A stretch of DNA of 64,000 nt from the NCBI GenBank assembly GCA_027391075.1, contig DAHYHI010000102.1:1-64000 (forward strand), in the 5' to 3' direction. Both the position numbers and the translations under genes were made by a program. Positions 31,917-40,534 of this stretch are shown here, one piece after another; within the stretch, counting starts at the first letter, position 1, and the number at the start of each line of letters is the position of its first letter. The stretch is from JAJZAM01 sp027391075. GTDB taxonomy: Bacteria > Actinomycetota > Acidimicrobiia > Acidimicrobiales > Palsa-688. The notes beneath the pieces were generated by a model. The model was not told where the DNA came from. It was given only the letters and a program-made list of their open reading frames with translations, and did not search any database.

Positions 31917-33619
31917 TACACTCCTGACGCCGCCGGGCTATCAGCTTTCACTGTTCGCAGTGCGAGCTCCTTGAGTCTCTTGTAGTCCACCTTCCCGTTG
32001 GGCGCCCGCCCGACCGTGCCCACGAGAACCAGTCGCCGCGGCGCCTTGTAACCGGCCAGTGTCCCCCGACACCACGCGGCGAGCTGCTCGAGTTCGGGGG
32101 TATGTCCCCCTGCCGCTTCGACTACGGCCACGACCATCTCCCCGAAGCGTTCGTCGGGTACGCCTACGACTACCGCGTCGGCAACTGAGGGGTGGGTTAT
32201 CAGAGCCTGCTCGACCTCCTCGGGAAAGATCTTCTCCCCCCCGCTGTTAATGCAAACCGACCCACGCCCTAGCAGCTGAAGGGATCCATCCGCCAGGACC
32301 GTTGCGTAGTCGCCGGGCACGCTCCAGCGCACCCCGTCGATCATCTTGAACGTGGCAGCCGTCTTCTCCTCGTCCTTGTAATAGCCGACCGGACCCCGCC
32401 CTCTAAGAGCAACCAGTCCTTGGCGCCCAGAGCCAGGCTCGACCCGGCTCCCATCATCCGCTATCACGAGCGTGTCGGGTCCGAGGGAGAAGCCGGCTGT
32501 GGTGGTCACATCGGAGGCGGTGGAGGTGGAACGGGCCAGGCCTATAGCCTCCGAAGATCCGAGGCTATCTACGAGCTTCAAGCGCGGATTGTGGCGCAGC
32601 AACCCTTGCTTGACCTCGGCCGACCATATGACACCTGAGCTCACGACCAGCCACAGCGAGGATATGTCCCATCGCTGCGGGTTGGCGTCGAGCGCGGCGA
32701 GTATCGGCCTGGCGAACGCGTCACCCACAATCGACAGTTCGCTCACCCTTTCGGACACGATAAGGTCCAGAAGTCTCTCAGCGTCGAAGTGACGGCCTTC
32801 GGGCATGAACACCGAACCGGCGCTCGCCAGAACAGACATCGCCGTGAAAAGGCCGGTTCCGTGCATGAGCGGAGGACCGGGCACAAACCGACCGGGCGGG
32901 TGACGTGGAGGCTTCGACAAGGTCGCTTTCACCTCGTCGGGGCCCGCCCCGGGGGGGTAGCGCAACCCGGCGGTGCTGTTGAGAACCTCGAAGAGGTCGT
33001 CCTGACGCCACATCACCCCTTTGGGCATGCCCGTCGTGCCACCGGTGTACACGAAAAGGAGGTCGTCGCCGCTTCTCGGCGTACGTTGCGCTTCGGAGGG
33101 GGTGAGCGCCGCCGCCTCCTCGTAGGGTTCCGCCCAAACAGGACAGGAGTAGCCGTCCTCAGCGACCCAGATCCACGACCGTACCGACGGCAACTTCGAC
33201 CGGACCGCCGCGACACGATCGGCGAACGAGGCGTGGAACACCACCGCCTCCGCGTCGCAGTTGTCCCAGAGATAGACCAGCTCTGCTTCGCTGTAACGGT
33301 AGTTGGTGTTCACCGCGACCATGCTCGCCTTGAAGCACGCGAAGACAGACTCGAGGTACTCCGGGCAGTTGTACAAGTACTGAGCCACTTTGGCTCCGGG
33401 TTGCAGTCCAGCCCTGCGGAGCGCTTCGGACACACCCGAAGCCCTGAGATCAAAGCTGCGCCAGGCGACGCGCCGTGATCCCTGCGCTACCGCAACACGA
33501 TCCGGAAACGCTGCTGCCACCGCCTCCCAGACGTCGGCAAAGTTCCAGTTCGTCGGCCTATCCGGCCCTGCGGATACTCCAGTGGACGCCGGCGCAGTCC
33601 CTGCATCACCTCCGGTCAT
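31916..33619 (-). CDS. Acyl-CoA synthetase (AMP-forming, FadD-like)
   Basis: This 567-aa adenylating enzyme activates a carboxylic acid, probably a fatty or related acid, to its CoA thioester. The ATP motif is FVYTGGTTGMPKGVMW, followed by VVSSGVIWSAEVK, DSLGSSEAIG, GDYATVLADG, GRGSVCINSGGEKIFPEEVE and the catalytic Lys region NGKVDYKRLKEL. ATG 33619 is chosen because it overlaps the stop of the upstream metallo-hydrolase gene by 4 bp (ATGA); the longer frame lies inside that gene. Mycobacterial homologues are long-chain fatty acid ligases, but the substrate here is open. Confidence 0.9.
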   Translation of the reverse strand: MTGGDAGTAPASTGVSAGPDRPTNWNFADVWEAVAAAFPDRVAVAQGSRRVAWRSFDLRASGVSEALRRAGLQPGAKVAQYLYNCPEYLESVFACFKASMVAVNTNYRYSEAELVYLWDNCDAEAVVFHASFADRVAAVRSKLPSVRSWIWVAEDGYSCPVWAEPYEEAAALTPSEAQRTPRSGDDLLFVYTGGTTGMPKGVMWRQDDLFEVLNSTAGLRYPPGAGPDEVKATLSKPPRHPPGRFVPGPPLMHGTGLFTAMSVLASAGSVFMPEGRHFDAERLLDLIVSERVSELSIVGDAFARPILAALDANPQRWDISSLWLVVSSGVIWSAEVKQGLLRHNPRLKLVDSLGSSEAIGLARSTSTASDVTTTAGFSLGPDTLVIADDGSRVEPGSGRQGLVALRGRGPVGYYKDEEKTAATFKMIDGVRWSVPGDYATVLADGSLQLLGRGSVCINSGGEKIFPEEVEQALITHPSVADAVVVGVPDERFGEMVVAVVEAAGGHTPELEQLAAWCRGTLAGYKAPRRLVLVGTVGRAPNGKVDYKRLKELALRTVKADSPAASGV

Positions 33620-34689
33620 GCCGTCACCGAGGCCTCGGAGATGACCCACCTGGAGGGTTGCCCCTCCCTCTCTTCGAGCACCCCCTGGTTCTTCAGGTAG
33701 GTTAGGTGCGCAAGGGTCTCGCCTGTGGCGGCCCGGCGCATCCATCCGCGGATCTGCTCCCACGGCCTGCTCCACGTCATGGCGCTCGCGATCAACCAGG
33801 TGGTGTCCTTGCCCGACCGTATCGCCTCTATCACCTCGCCGAAACGCTCGTGGTGGTGCTTGAGTAGCTCGCCGACCCTGCCCTGAAGGTCCGTGAAACG
33901 GTACTCGTGGGCGGGGAGTACCTCGTCGGTGTCGTAACCTGCGACCTTGTCGAGCGAGGCGAGGAAGTCGCCGAGAGGGTCAGCCCCGGCCTGGGGGTGG
34001 AATGAGATGTTAGGGGTGATCCTGGGCAGGACGTGATCTCCTGAAAGCATCAGGCGGTTGCCTGCTTCGTAGAGGCAGATATGTCCCGGCGAGTGCCCCG
34101 GCGTCCATATAGCCGTGATATCCCAGCCGGGGACGTCAGCCTTGTCGCCGTCGTTGACCAAGATGTCAGGAGCTACCGCCCAGACCCAGGACCGCAACGG
34201 CATCGACGCGTCCCGCAGCTCGGCGATCTCGTCGTCAGGCGCACCATCACGGCGCAGCATCGCAGCCACACGTTCGAGTAGGTCCGACGGCTCGTCGTAG
34301 CGATCCTCGATCAAAGCGGCATCAGCGGGGTGCAGGCCGATCCACGCGCCGGAAGCTTCCCGAACCCTACCTGCGAGACCGTAGTGATCGGGGTGGATGT
34401 GAGTGACCACGACACCTCGGATGTCGGTGATCTCATAACCTGCAGTCGCTATCCCTCCCACCAGCGTGTCGAAAGCCTCGTCGGTGTTCCAACCTGCGTC
34501 TACCAGGTACGCCCCTCGCGACGTCTCGAAGAGGTACACGAGCACGTATCGCAACGGATTATTGGGGATTGGGACGGGAACGCTCCACAACCCCGGGCGT
34601 ACTTGTTCGACTGGCGGCAGTGGAGGCAACCCTGGGTCAGCATCTCTCATCGCCTGCCAGCTTGCCACGCCCCGCCGCCCGGCGCCCAT
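33616..34689 (-). CDS. MBL-fold metallo-hydrolase with C-terminal winged helix
   Basis: This 357-aa hydrolase starts at ATG 34689, with GGAGGG seven bases upstream; ATG 34650 is an alternative. Zinc motifs are THIHPDHYGLAG, the His of WTPGHSPGHICL, the Asp of MLSGDHVLP and the His of LPAHEYRF. The last 80 residues (LAHLTYLKNQGVLEEREG) look like the winged-helix tail of the LACTB2-type subfamily. It is coupled to an acyl-CoA synthetase, which suggests a thioester or lactone substrate. That is inference from context. Confidence 0.82.
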   Translation of the reverse strand: MGAGRRGVASWQAMRDADPGLPPLPPVEQVRPGLWSVPVPIPNNPLRYVLVYLFETSRGAYLVDAGWNTDEAFDTLVGGIATAGYEITDIRGVVVTHIHPDHYGLAGRVREASGAWIGLHPADAALIEDRYDEPSDLLERVAAMLRRDGAPDDEIAELRDASMPLRSWVWAVAPDILVNDGDKADVPGWDITAIWTPGHSPGHICLYEAGNRLMLSGDHVLPRITPNISFHPQAGADPLGDFLASLDKVAGYDTDEVLPAHEYRFTDLQGRVGELLKHHHERFGEVIEAIRSGKDTTWLIASAMTWSRPWEQIRGWMRRAATGETLAHLTYLKNQGVLEEREGQPSRWVISEASVTA

Positions 34690-34761
34690 CCGGGTTCCCT
34701 CCGACGACACCGCACGAGGCCCGGAAGGCGGCCCTGCTGGTCTGGAAGGGGACCGCACGCG

Positions 34762-34767
34762 TAGATT
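34762..34767 (+). promoter_or_regulatory. Leaderless -10 box, GNAT acyltransferase gene
   Basis: TAGATT ends 6 bases before ATG 34774, and no ribosome binding site is present. Confidence 0.55.
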
Positions 34768-34773
34768 GCCTGA

Positions 34774-35916
34774 ATGGCCGAATTGGAGATACGACGGGTG
34801 CGCCACCTCCTGGGACGCCGCGCCTTTGTCGAGGTGCCGTTTCGCATTCACGGCAAAAACCCAGCTTGGGTTCCCCCTCTACGCCTCAGCGTCTACGACC
34901 GGCTCTCGCCCAGACATCCGGCTGCAGAGCACCAAGAGACGGCCTTGTGGCTCGCGACCCGATCCGGCCGGCCAGTCGGCCGGATCGGAGCGTGCGTCGA
35001 CGGGCAGTTCAACCGCTACCACGACGTCAAGTGGGCCTGGGTGGGTTTCTACGACTGCTTCGACGACGCCGGAGCGTCGACGGCACTCTTCGACGCTGCC
35101 GGAGAGTGGGCTGTGTCTCAAGGAGCCGACACGATGGTCGGGCCGGCGAACTTTACGACCAACGACGAGCTGGGACTGCAGGTGGATGGCTTCGATGATC
35201 CCCCCGCCCTTCTCACTTTGGAGAACCCTCCTTACTACGAGCGCTTATGGTGCGACTACGGATGGGACCAGGCGATGGACCTGTGGGCGTGGCGTTTCGA
35301 ACGTTCGTCCACGTCGCTGTCCGAACGTCAAAAGCGTACCCTCGCAAGGATCGAGGAGCGAGCGGGTGTTCGGGCCCGCTCCATCGACATGGCGGACTTC
35401 GACAACGAGGTCAGCCGCTTCTTCGACATCTACAACGCCGCCTGGCAGGACAACTGGGCGTTCGCTCCGATGCCCGAGGCGGAGGTACGCCACTTGGCCC
35501 GCCAGCTGAAGAAGATCATCCGTCCTGAATGGGCTTTCGGGCTGGAAACCGAAGACGGGACCGCTGTCGCCGTCTGCCTCGCCGTTCCCGACTTGAACCA
35601 GCTGATGCGGCAGGTCCGCAGCGGAAGGCTGTTCCCGACTGGCTGGTACCCGTTGGTCAAGGGCCCTAAGACGGTGACCAGGGCCAGGGTGTGGGCGCTG
35701 GGCGTGCGGCCCGACTACCAGCATCTTGCTCTGGGACCGTTGCTCTACAAGGAGATCGTCGAGCGGCTCCTGGCCGACCCGAACATCGAAACGGCAGAGG
35801 CTTCGTGGACTCTCGCCAGCAACCACCAGATCAACGACCAGCTAGCCGCGATGGGCGCAAACCGCTCGAAGATATGGCGCCTATACCAGCGCCGGCTATC
35901 CCCTTCCGGCCGGTAA
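34774..35916 (+). CDS. GNAT-fold acyltransferase, YghO/ceramide-synthase-like
   Basis: This 380-aa protein belongs to a GNAT-like family often misnamed dATP pyrophosphohydrolase. Family marks are NPAWVPPLRLS, GRIGACVDGQFNRYH, FTTNDELGLQVDGFDDPP and NPPYYERLWCDYGW; a C-terminal GNAT acetyl-CoA-like site reads VWALGVRPDYQHLALGPLL. As I recall, a member of this family (bCerS) is the bacterial ceramide synthase of Caulobacter, adding the acyl chain to 3-ketosphinganine. Here it converges, with a 21-bp overlap, on an alpha-oxoamine synthase gene that could be the matching serine palmitoyltransferase. The family call is good; the substrate is inference. Confidence 0.75.
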   Translation: MAELEIRRVRHLLGRRAFVEVPFRIHGKNPAWVPPLRLSVYDRLSPRHPAAEHQETALWLATRSGRPVGRIGACVDGQFNRYHDVKWAWVGFYDCFDDAGASTALFDAAGEWAVSQGADTMVGPANFTTNDELGLQVDGFDDPPALLTLENPPYYERLWCDYGWDQAMDLWAWRFERSSTSLSERQKRTLARIEERAGVRARSIDMADFDNEVSRFFDIYNAAWQDNWAFAPMPEAEVRHLARQLKKIIRPEWAFGLETEDGTAVAVCLAVPDLNQLMRQVRSGRLFPTGWYPLVKGPKTVTRARVWALGVRPDYQHLALGPLLYKEIVERLLADPNIETAEASWTLASNHQINDQLAAMGANRSKIWRLYQRRLSPSGR

Positions 35917-37188
35917 CGACCTGTCCGCAGACAACTCCTCTCGTGCCATTTCGAAAGCCCTGACAGCGCTGGCGATGTCAGCCTCCGTATGGGTCGCCAT
36001 CACCGACGTCCGCAGCAAAGCGCGGGGCACGGCCGGGGGTATGGCGCAGTTGGTGTAGACTCCGTGGGACAAAAGTGCGTTCCAGAGGAGTCCCGCCTCC
36101 CAGACGTCTCCAACCCACACGGGCACGATGGCGCTACCCGAGGATGCCCCTACGTCGAAGCCGAGACCGGAGAGTCCGCTTCGCAGCTGTTCGGCTCGGG
36201 CCAGCACGGCCTCACGCCTCCAGTCCTCGCTGCGGGCTATCTTCGCAGCGCTGAGAGCAGCGGCAAGAGCGGCAGGCACGCCCGACGCCGTGAACATCAG
36301 CGGGCGGCAGGTAATGGTAAGAAAGTCGATTACCGAACGCGGCCCTGCGACGAAACCGCCACAGCTAGCAAGCGACTTGGAGAAGGTGCCTACCAAAAGG
36401 TCGGCCTCGACACCCACCTCGGCTGCGGTACCCGCACCGCTCGGCCCGACCACTCCCAAAGCGTGGGCCTCGTCGACCAGTAGCCTCGCTCCGAACCTCC
36501 CACAGATCGACTTGATGTCCGCCAGGGGGGCGCGGTCACCTTCCATGGAGTAGACGCCGTCGACTGCGACGATAGCTCCGCCAGATCCGGGTTGGGCCCT
36601 CCATGTTCGCAGGGCCCGGGTCAAGCTGTTCGGCCGGTTGTGGCGGAAGGCCCTCAGGGACCCAGCCGAGTAGCGGGCACCATCGACGAGGCTGGCATGC
36701 GCCGCCGAGTCCACCACTACCGCGTCGTCGGCACCGAGCAGCGACCCGAGAAGGCCGAGATTTGCCAGGTAGCCAGTGGTGTATACGAGAGCCGCCTCTG
36801 TTCCCATCCAGTCGGCTATCAGTTCCTCCAACTCTTCGTGGAGCGGCAAGGTGCCGTTTAGAAGCCTGCTTCCCGTAACGCCAGTGCCGAAGCGGTCGAC
36901 CGCGTCGCGGGCAGCGCTCCTGACTCTAGGGTCCGCGGTCAAGCCCAGGTAGTTGTTCGATCCGAGCATCACCACGGGGCGACCTTCGAAGACGGACCGG
37001 GGACCAACCTCGCCTTCGACAGCCCGGTAGAACGGCAGCAGTCCCATCGCTTCGGCACTACGCCACTCTTCGAGACGGGGATCCGCTGTCTTGGCGAAGA
37101 CATCCGCTGCGATCGCTTCCGGATCGGACGGAGAGACTCCTGGCAGGTCTTGGTCCACTGTTGGGAGGGCTCCCTCTCGCATGTTCAA
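35896..37188 (-). CDS. Alpha-oxoamine synthase (serine palmitoyltransferase-like / KBL/BioF family)
   Basis: This 430-aa PLP enzyme condenses an amino acid with an acyl thioester and releases CO2. Motifs: MLGSNNYLGLTADPRV, GTGVTGSRLLNGTLPLHEEL, DSAAHASLVDGAR, LLVDEAHALGVVG and the Schiff-base Lys in GTFSKSLASCGGF. The NGT after GSRLL resembles serine palmitoyltransferases more than BioF, which usually has a TG or SG there; I do not regard this as proof. TTG 37188 overlaps the upstream stop by 4 bp (TTGA); ATG 37182 is possible. Biotin genes are absent nearby. The convergent acyltransferase gene favours a sphingolipid role. Confidence 0.8.
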   Translation of the reverse strand: MNMREGALPTVDQDLPGVSPSDPEAIAADVFAKTADPRLEEWRSAEAMGLLPFYRAVEGEVGPRSVFEGRPVVMLGSNNYLGLTADPRVRSAARDAVDRFGTGVTGSRLLNGTLPLHEELEELIADWMGTEAALVYTTGYLANLGLLGSLLGADDAVVVDSAAHASLVDGARYSAGSLRAFRHNRPNSLTRALRTWRAQPGSGGAIVAVDGVYSMEGDRAPLADIKSICGRFGARLLVDEAHALGVVGPSGAGTAAEVGVEADLLVGTFSKSLASCGGFVAGPRSVIDFLTITCRPLMFTASGVPAALAAALSAAKIARSEDWRREAVLARAEQLRSGLSGLGFDVGASSGSAIVPVWVGDVWEAGLLWNALLSHGVYTNCAIPPAVPRALLRTSVMATHTEADIASAVRAFEMAREELSADRSLPAGRG

Positions 37189-38315
37189 CCCGCGCTAGCC
37201 GGACGAGCCGACATTGTAACGAAGTCCCGGGCCCACGACGGATTGAAGAAGGTGGCGGGACCCTGCACAGTGGAAGCCACCAGCTTCGATCCGTTCGCCG
37301 GTGAGGCGAGACCGCCGGCAGGGGGATCATAGGTGACGAGCACGGTCCAGTTGGGATTTATGTCGAGTTGCATGCCGCGAACAGCGCCCGCCGCGACGAG
37401 CAGTTGAGCTAGCTGCAACGGAGCTAGTGAAGGACCGGTGACGTAGACCAGCGCCCCGTCGGAAGTGATCCCGAGCCCTGAACGCCACTGGTTCTCGATG
37501 CCGGCACCGACGCACGAGTCGACGCCGCAGGTAGCGCCCCAGTCGAGCCAGTACGGGGTGGAAGCTAGGGACGTGGGAGCTCCATTGGCTACTAAGGGGA
37601 CCAGGTTCTGGCGGACCGACACTACGTTGGGAGTCATGGTCACGTCGGAGCCCCAAGCCCCGATGTCTACGCTACCGTCAGAGTAGATGACCAACGAAGC
37701 TGCCCCTGTCACCAGCGGGTCGATAATCTTGCCCTCGGTGTAGTAGCCACCGTGGGCGACAGGCATCATGAAACCGCCGTTGAAAGCCGCCACGAGGCTC
37801 GCCGCTTGGGCAGGAAGCACTGGAGCCGTGAATATGTAGGGCCCTCCTCCAGGGCTGAGCGAACCCGAGTACAGCCTGGCGGACAAAAGGCGAGTGTCCA
37901 TCCACGCGATGCCGGCTGCTGTCGTGCCCCCGGGTGGCACGAGCGACGTCTCGTAGACCGCTGCGTGCCCGTTGACGGTACGTCCCGCCGGCGTCCAGAC
38001 GCCCTGGTTGGCGACCTGACCTCCGCCTACCGGGGTCAGAGGGCTCGGCACAGGTAACGGAGTCGGGCCAGGCGGCACCGTCGTAGTGGACGTCGTCGTC
38101 GAAGAGGCCGTGGTAGCCGGATCCTTCGTCACCGGCACCACGCTGGAGGCACTTCCCGTCGTCCCGCTAGAGCCTGTGCCGGCCCCAGCGGCCGCCTTAG
38201 TAGTTGCGCCGGTAGCGCCGCAGGCTGCCGCTACGATCGTCCCTGAGACGATCAGCGCAACCAGCTTCCCTCGGCGGGCAATGTCACGTCGAAACACCGC
38301 AAGAGGGTATGTCAC
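37185..38315 (-). CDS. Secreted phosphodiester glycosidase-family lipoprotein
   Basis: This 376-aa exported protein has a basic start (FRRDIARRGK), a hydrophobic stretch and a lipobox VAAAC near residue 32, so it is probably a lipoprotein. A Thr/Ser/Pro-rich linker of about 60 residues follows. The rest matches the phosphodiester glycosidase (NAGPA/DUF2233) fold: LVAAFNGGFMMP, YYTEGKIIDPL, GVDSCVGAGIENQW and GAVRGMQLDINPNW. Relatives remove sugar-phosphate caps or act on the envelope; the substrate here is unknown. It is translationally coupled to the alpha-oxoamine synthase gene downstream. GTG 38297 is an alternative start. Confidence 0.8.
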   Translation of the reverse strand: MTYPLAVFRRDIARRGKLVALIVSGTIVAAACGATGATTKAAAGAGTGSSGTTGSASSVVPVTKDPATTASSTTTSTTTVPPGPTPLPVPSPLTPVGGGQVANQGVWTPAGRTVNGHAAVYETSLVPPGGTTAAGIAWMDTRLLSARLYSGSLSPGGGPYIFTAPVLPAQAASLVAAFNGGFMMPVAHGGYYTEGKIIDPLVTGAASLVIYSDGSVDIGAWGSDVTMTPNVVSVRQNLVPLVANGAPTSLASTPYWLDWGATCGVDSCVGAGIENQWRSGLGITSDGALVYVTGPSLAPLQLAQLLVAAGAVRGMQLDINPNWTVLVTYDPPAGGLASPANGSKLVASTVQGPATFFNPSWARDFVTMSARPASAG

Positions 38316-38361
38316 CCCGGCAGCGGGCGGGGCGCGGTCGCACTCCCCCGCTGCTGCTTTG

Positions 38362-38841
38362 TTAAGAGTCGGAGGTTACGATCCGCTCCAGATTGTCCAG
38401 CGAGCGTTCCAGCATCTCCACGGGAACGATCGGCCACTGCCTCGCCCCGCGGCTCTCCTCGGGCAGGCCCGACCAGTCGCAGTAATTGGTCACCGTGCAA
38501 GCGGCGTCGCCGTCAGGCTCAATCTGCCACCCGTAGACGTGCCCTACCGGCGGTTTGTCGATTCCTGCCACGTTCCACTCCAAGAGCCGGCCTGCGACGA
38601 TGGCGGTGACCGTGTTGCGGACCTTGTACTTTCCCATGCCTGGGATGTCGTTCAGCGGAGCGCGGTCCATGTCAACGTCGAAATACTGTCCTACTTCGCT
38701 CAGACGGGACTCTCCCCCGGCCGCTTCGAGCATCCCTGAGCCGTCGATACGCACGTGCCCGTGCGGATCCGTGACCACCTCGAAAACCCGGCTCGCCGGC
38801 ACGGCGATCCGCCTTGTCACGCTTACCCGCTCCTCTGGCAT
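38362..38841 (-). CDS. SRPBCC (START-like) family protein
   Basis: This 159-aa protein has the polyketide cyclase/SRPBCC fold: VTRRIAVPASRVFEVVTDP at the N-terminus, then YKVRNTVTAIVAGRLLEWNV and a long C-terminal helix ending LERSLDNLERIV. Such proteins bind hydrophobic ligands in a deep pocket; no catalytic residue can be named. ATG 38841 is preferred over GTG 38874 since GAGGAG lies six bases upstream and the predicted transcription start falls between the two. It follows a thiolase-like gene on the same strand but has its own promoter. Confidence 0.8.
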   Translation of the reverse strand: MPEERVSVTRRIAVPASRVFEVVTDPHGHVRIDGSGMLEAAGGESRLSEVGQYFDVDMDRAPLNDIPGMGKYKVRNTVTAIVAGRLLEWNVAGIDKPPVGHVYGWQIEPDGDAACTVTNYCDWSGLPEESRGARQWPIVPVEMLERSLDNLERIVTSDS

Positions 38842-38875
38842 TTCTAGCTCCTCGTCCGTCGTATCAAATGTCACT

Positions 38876-38903
38876 TATCTACCACACTTTCTCCAACCGT
38901 CAA
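38876..38903 (-). promoter_or_regulatory. Promoter of SRPBCC gene overlapping thiolase stop
   Basis: On the minus strand TTGACG (38903-38898), a 16-base spacer and TAGATA (38881-38876) form a fair promoter. The -35 box overlaps the stop region of the upstream thiolase-like gene. Confidence 0.45.
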
Positions 38904-40351
38904 AACGACAGCGTGGCGTCGCCGTGACGTCTCGCGTCGACCCCGGCGAGGCCTTCGCCCATCGCCTGGCTCATAGCATCCGGATCCGACGACCTGGCCC
39001 ATCCCCGGGCAGCGTCGGCGCCGAGTACAGAGCAAAGCAGGTACGCGGGCCCCTGCCTGTCGAAGACTACGGTAGCGGCCTCGACGGTGACTACTCCGGC
39101 GTAGTCGCCAGGAAGCTCGCGCCTCGCTCGTAGTACCGCCGAGTCCTGGCAGTCGACATGGTCGAACGTGACGCTTGGCGAGTTGGAGAAGATGCCCACC
39201 GAGTGCTTCGTAGCGACGCCGCCGTTGGCGTGCACGAGACCGTACCCACCTCCTCGGACGGCGTCGACCATGGCTGCAAGCGAGTGCCCGACTGCGTTGC
39301 CAACGGGAGCTCCGGCGAAACCGAGGCCCCCGGTGAGAGTCAAATCCCTCCCCTCCCCTAATCCCAGGGCAGCCGCCGATATCTCTACTATCGAAGGAAA
39401 ACAGGAGTACAAGTCGACGTGGCTTATCTGTTCAGGGGTGAGCCCTGCGTGACGGTAGGCGACAGATGCTGCTGCCTCCAAAGACGGGCAGCGGTGCAGC
39501 ACGTCGCGATTCGCGAGCCTCCACGTCTCGTGCGCCGAGGCGACCACCAGCGGGAATACCATCCTGTCGGCGGGCACGCCGGCACTCAGGGCCACCTCCG
39601 CGTCGCAGACAAGAAGCGCTGAGGCCATGTCGACGGTGTTGTTAGCAACCATCGCCTTGGTGTAGGGGAAGGCGATCATCCGGTTGTCTGTAGAAGGTTC
39701 CCGGATTTCGGAGGGGCTCAACACCCCGGTCTGCCATGAGCCCGGGTTGCGGGCCGCAACTGCGCTGAAGCGCGCCCACAGGTTGGCGACGCGGTCTCGG
39801 TGCTCTTCAACGGTATCGCCGATGGCCGAGCGAAGGCTGTCCTCGATCAGAGCGTAGCCGTGCGCGGGGGGGCCGACCGTAACGGTCTCTTGGATCATCT
39901 CCTCGGGGAACCCGCCGAGCTTTTCGGGTTCCCCTTCGCCTGGGTCGGTCATCCATCTAGGCTCGGCACCGGAGCGTTTAAGACGCTGATGGCTCCAGCG
40001 CGCCTCCCCGCCTACCACCAGCGCAACGTCGAGCTCACCCCGAGAGATCCGCTGCGCCGCCACGGCGAGCATCTCCTGGGGTCCCGTGCCCGAGACAGAG
40101 CTTAGAGCCGTCCTGGCGTCGTGACACCCGATCATCGACGCGACGAGCTGGGCGGGGTTCCGGTAGCGGAACCACCCGCCTGCCACACCCAACCAATCGA
40201 TCCGACGAAGCAGCGAGACGGCCCCGGCGTCACGGGCCGCCTCGCTGGCAGCCTGAGCCATCAGCTCAATGGGGCCGAGAGCTTCGTTGATGTCCACGCT
40301 ACCCGGGCGTTGAAGCACCTGGGCTGCTCCCACTATCGCCGCTACAGGCAA
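38900..40351 (-). CDS. Thiolase-like protein lacking the usual nucleophilic Cys
   Basis: This 483-aa protein starts at TTG 40351 with AGGAGG six bases upstream. It has the thiolase fold of the SCP-x/acetyl-CoA acetyltransferase group: AAIVGAAQVLQRPGS, ALVVGGEA, HVDLYSCFPSIVEISA, FAGAPVGNAVGHSLAAMVD and LVHANGGVATKHSVG. Where thiolases have the acyl-accepting Cys (as in CASG), it reads SSVSGTGPQEML. The GH of the third motif and the late GG are kept. It may be a non-decarboxylating condensing or retro-thiolase relative, or depend on a partner. Such Cys-less forms are common in actinobacteria and their reactions are poorly known. Confidence 0.8.
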   Translation of the reverse strand: MPVAAIVGAAQVLQRPGSVDINEALGPIELMAQAASEAARDAGAVSLLRRIDWLGVAGGWFRYRNPAQLVASMIGCHDARTALSSVSGTGPQEMLAVAAQRISRGELDVALVVGGEARWSHQRLKRSGAEPRWMTDPGEGEPEKLGGFPEEMIQETVTVGPPAHGYALIEDSLRSAIGDTVEEHRDRVANLWARFSAVAARNPGSWQTGVLSPSEIREPSTDNRMIAFPYTKAMVANNTVDMASALLVCDAEVALSAGVPADRMVFPLVVASAHETWRLANRDVLHRCPSLEAAASVAYRHAGLTPEQISHVDLYSCFPSIVEISAAALGLGEGRDLTLTGGLGFAGAPVGNAVGHSLAAMVDAVRGGGYGLVHANGGVATKHSVGIFSNSPSVTFDHVDCQDSAVLRARRELPGDYAGVVTVEAATVVFDRQGPAYLLCSVLGADAARGWARSSDPDAMSQAMGEGLAGVDARRHGDATLSF

Positions 40352-40534
40352 GGGCGTCCTCCTATTCGATTCTTTTCGACCTTTGCACACCGGTGCTCGC
40401 CGGTTCAAGGTCGCCACCCACCTTGGCGGTTCGCAGGGACCCACAACACGTTTGCTAGCACCCGAGGCCCATAATAAAAAGGTGGGATTTTTTCGGGTCT
40501 GCCTCACCACCCCCTCAGGGCCGGCGGGCGGACG

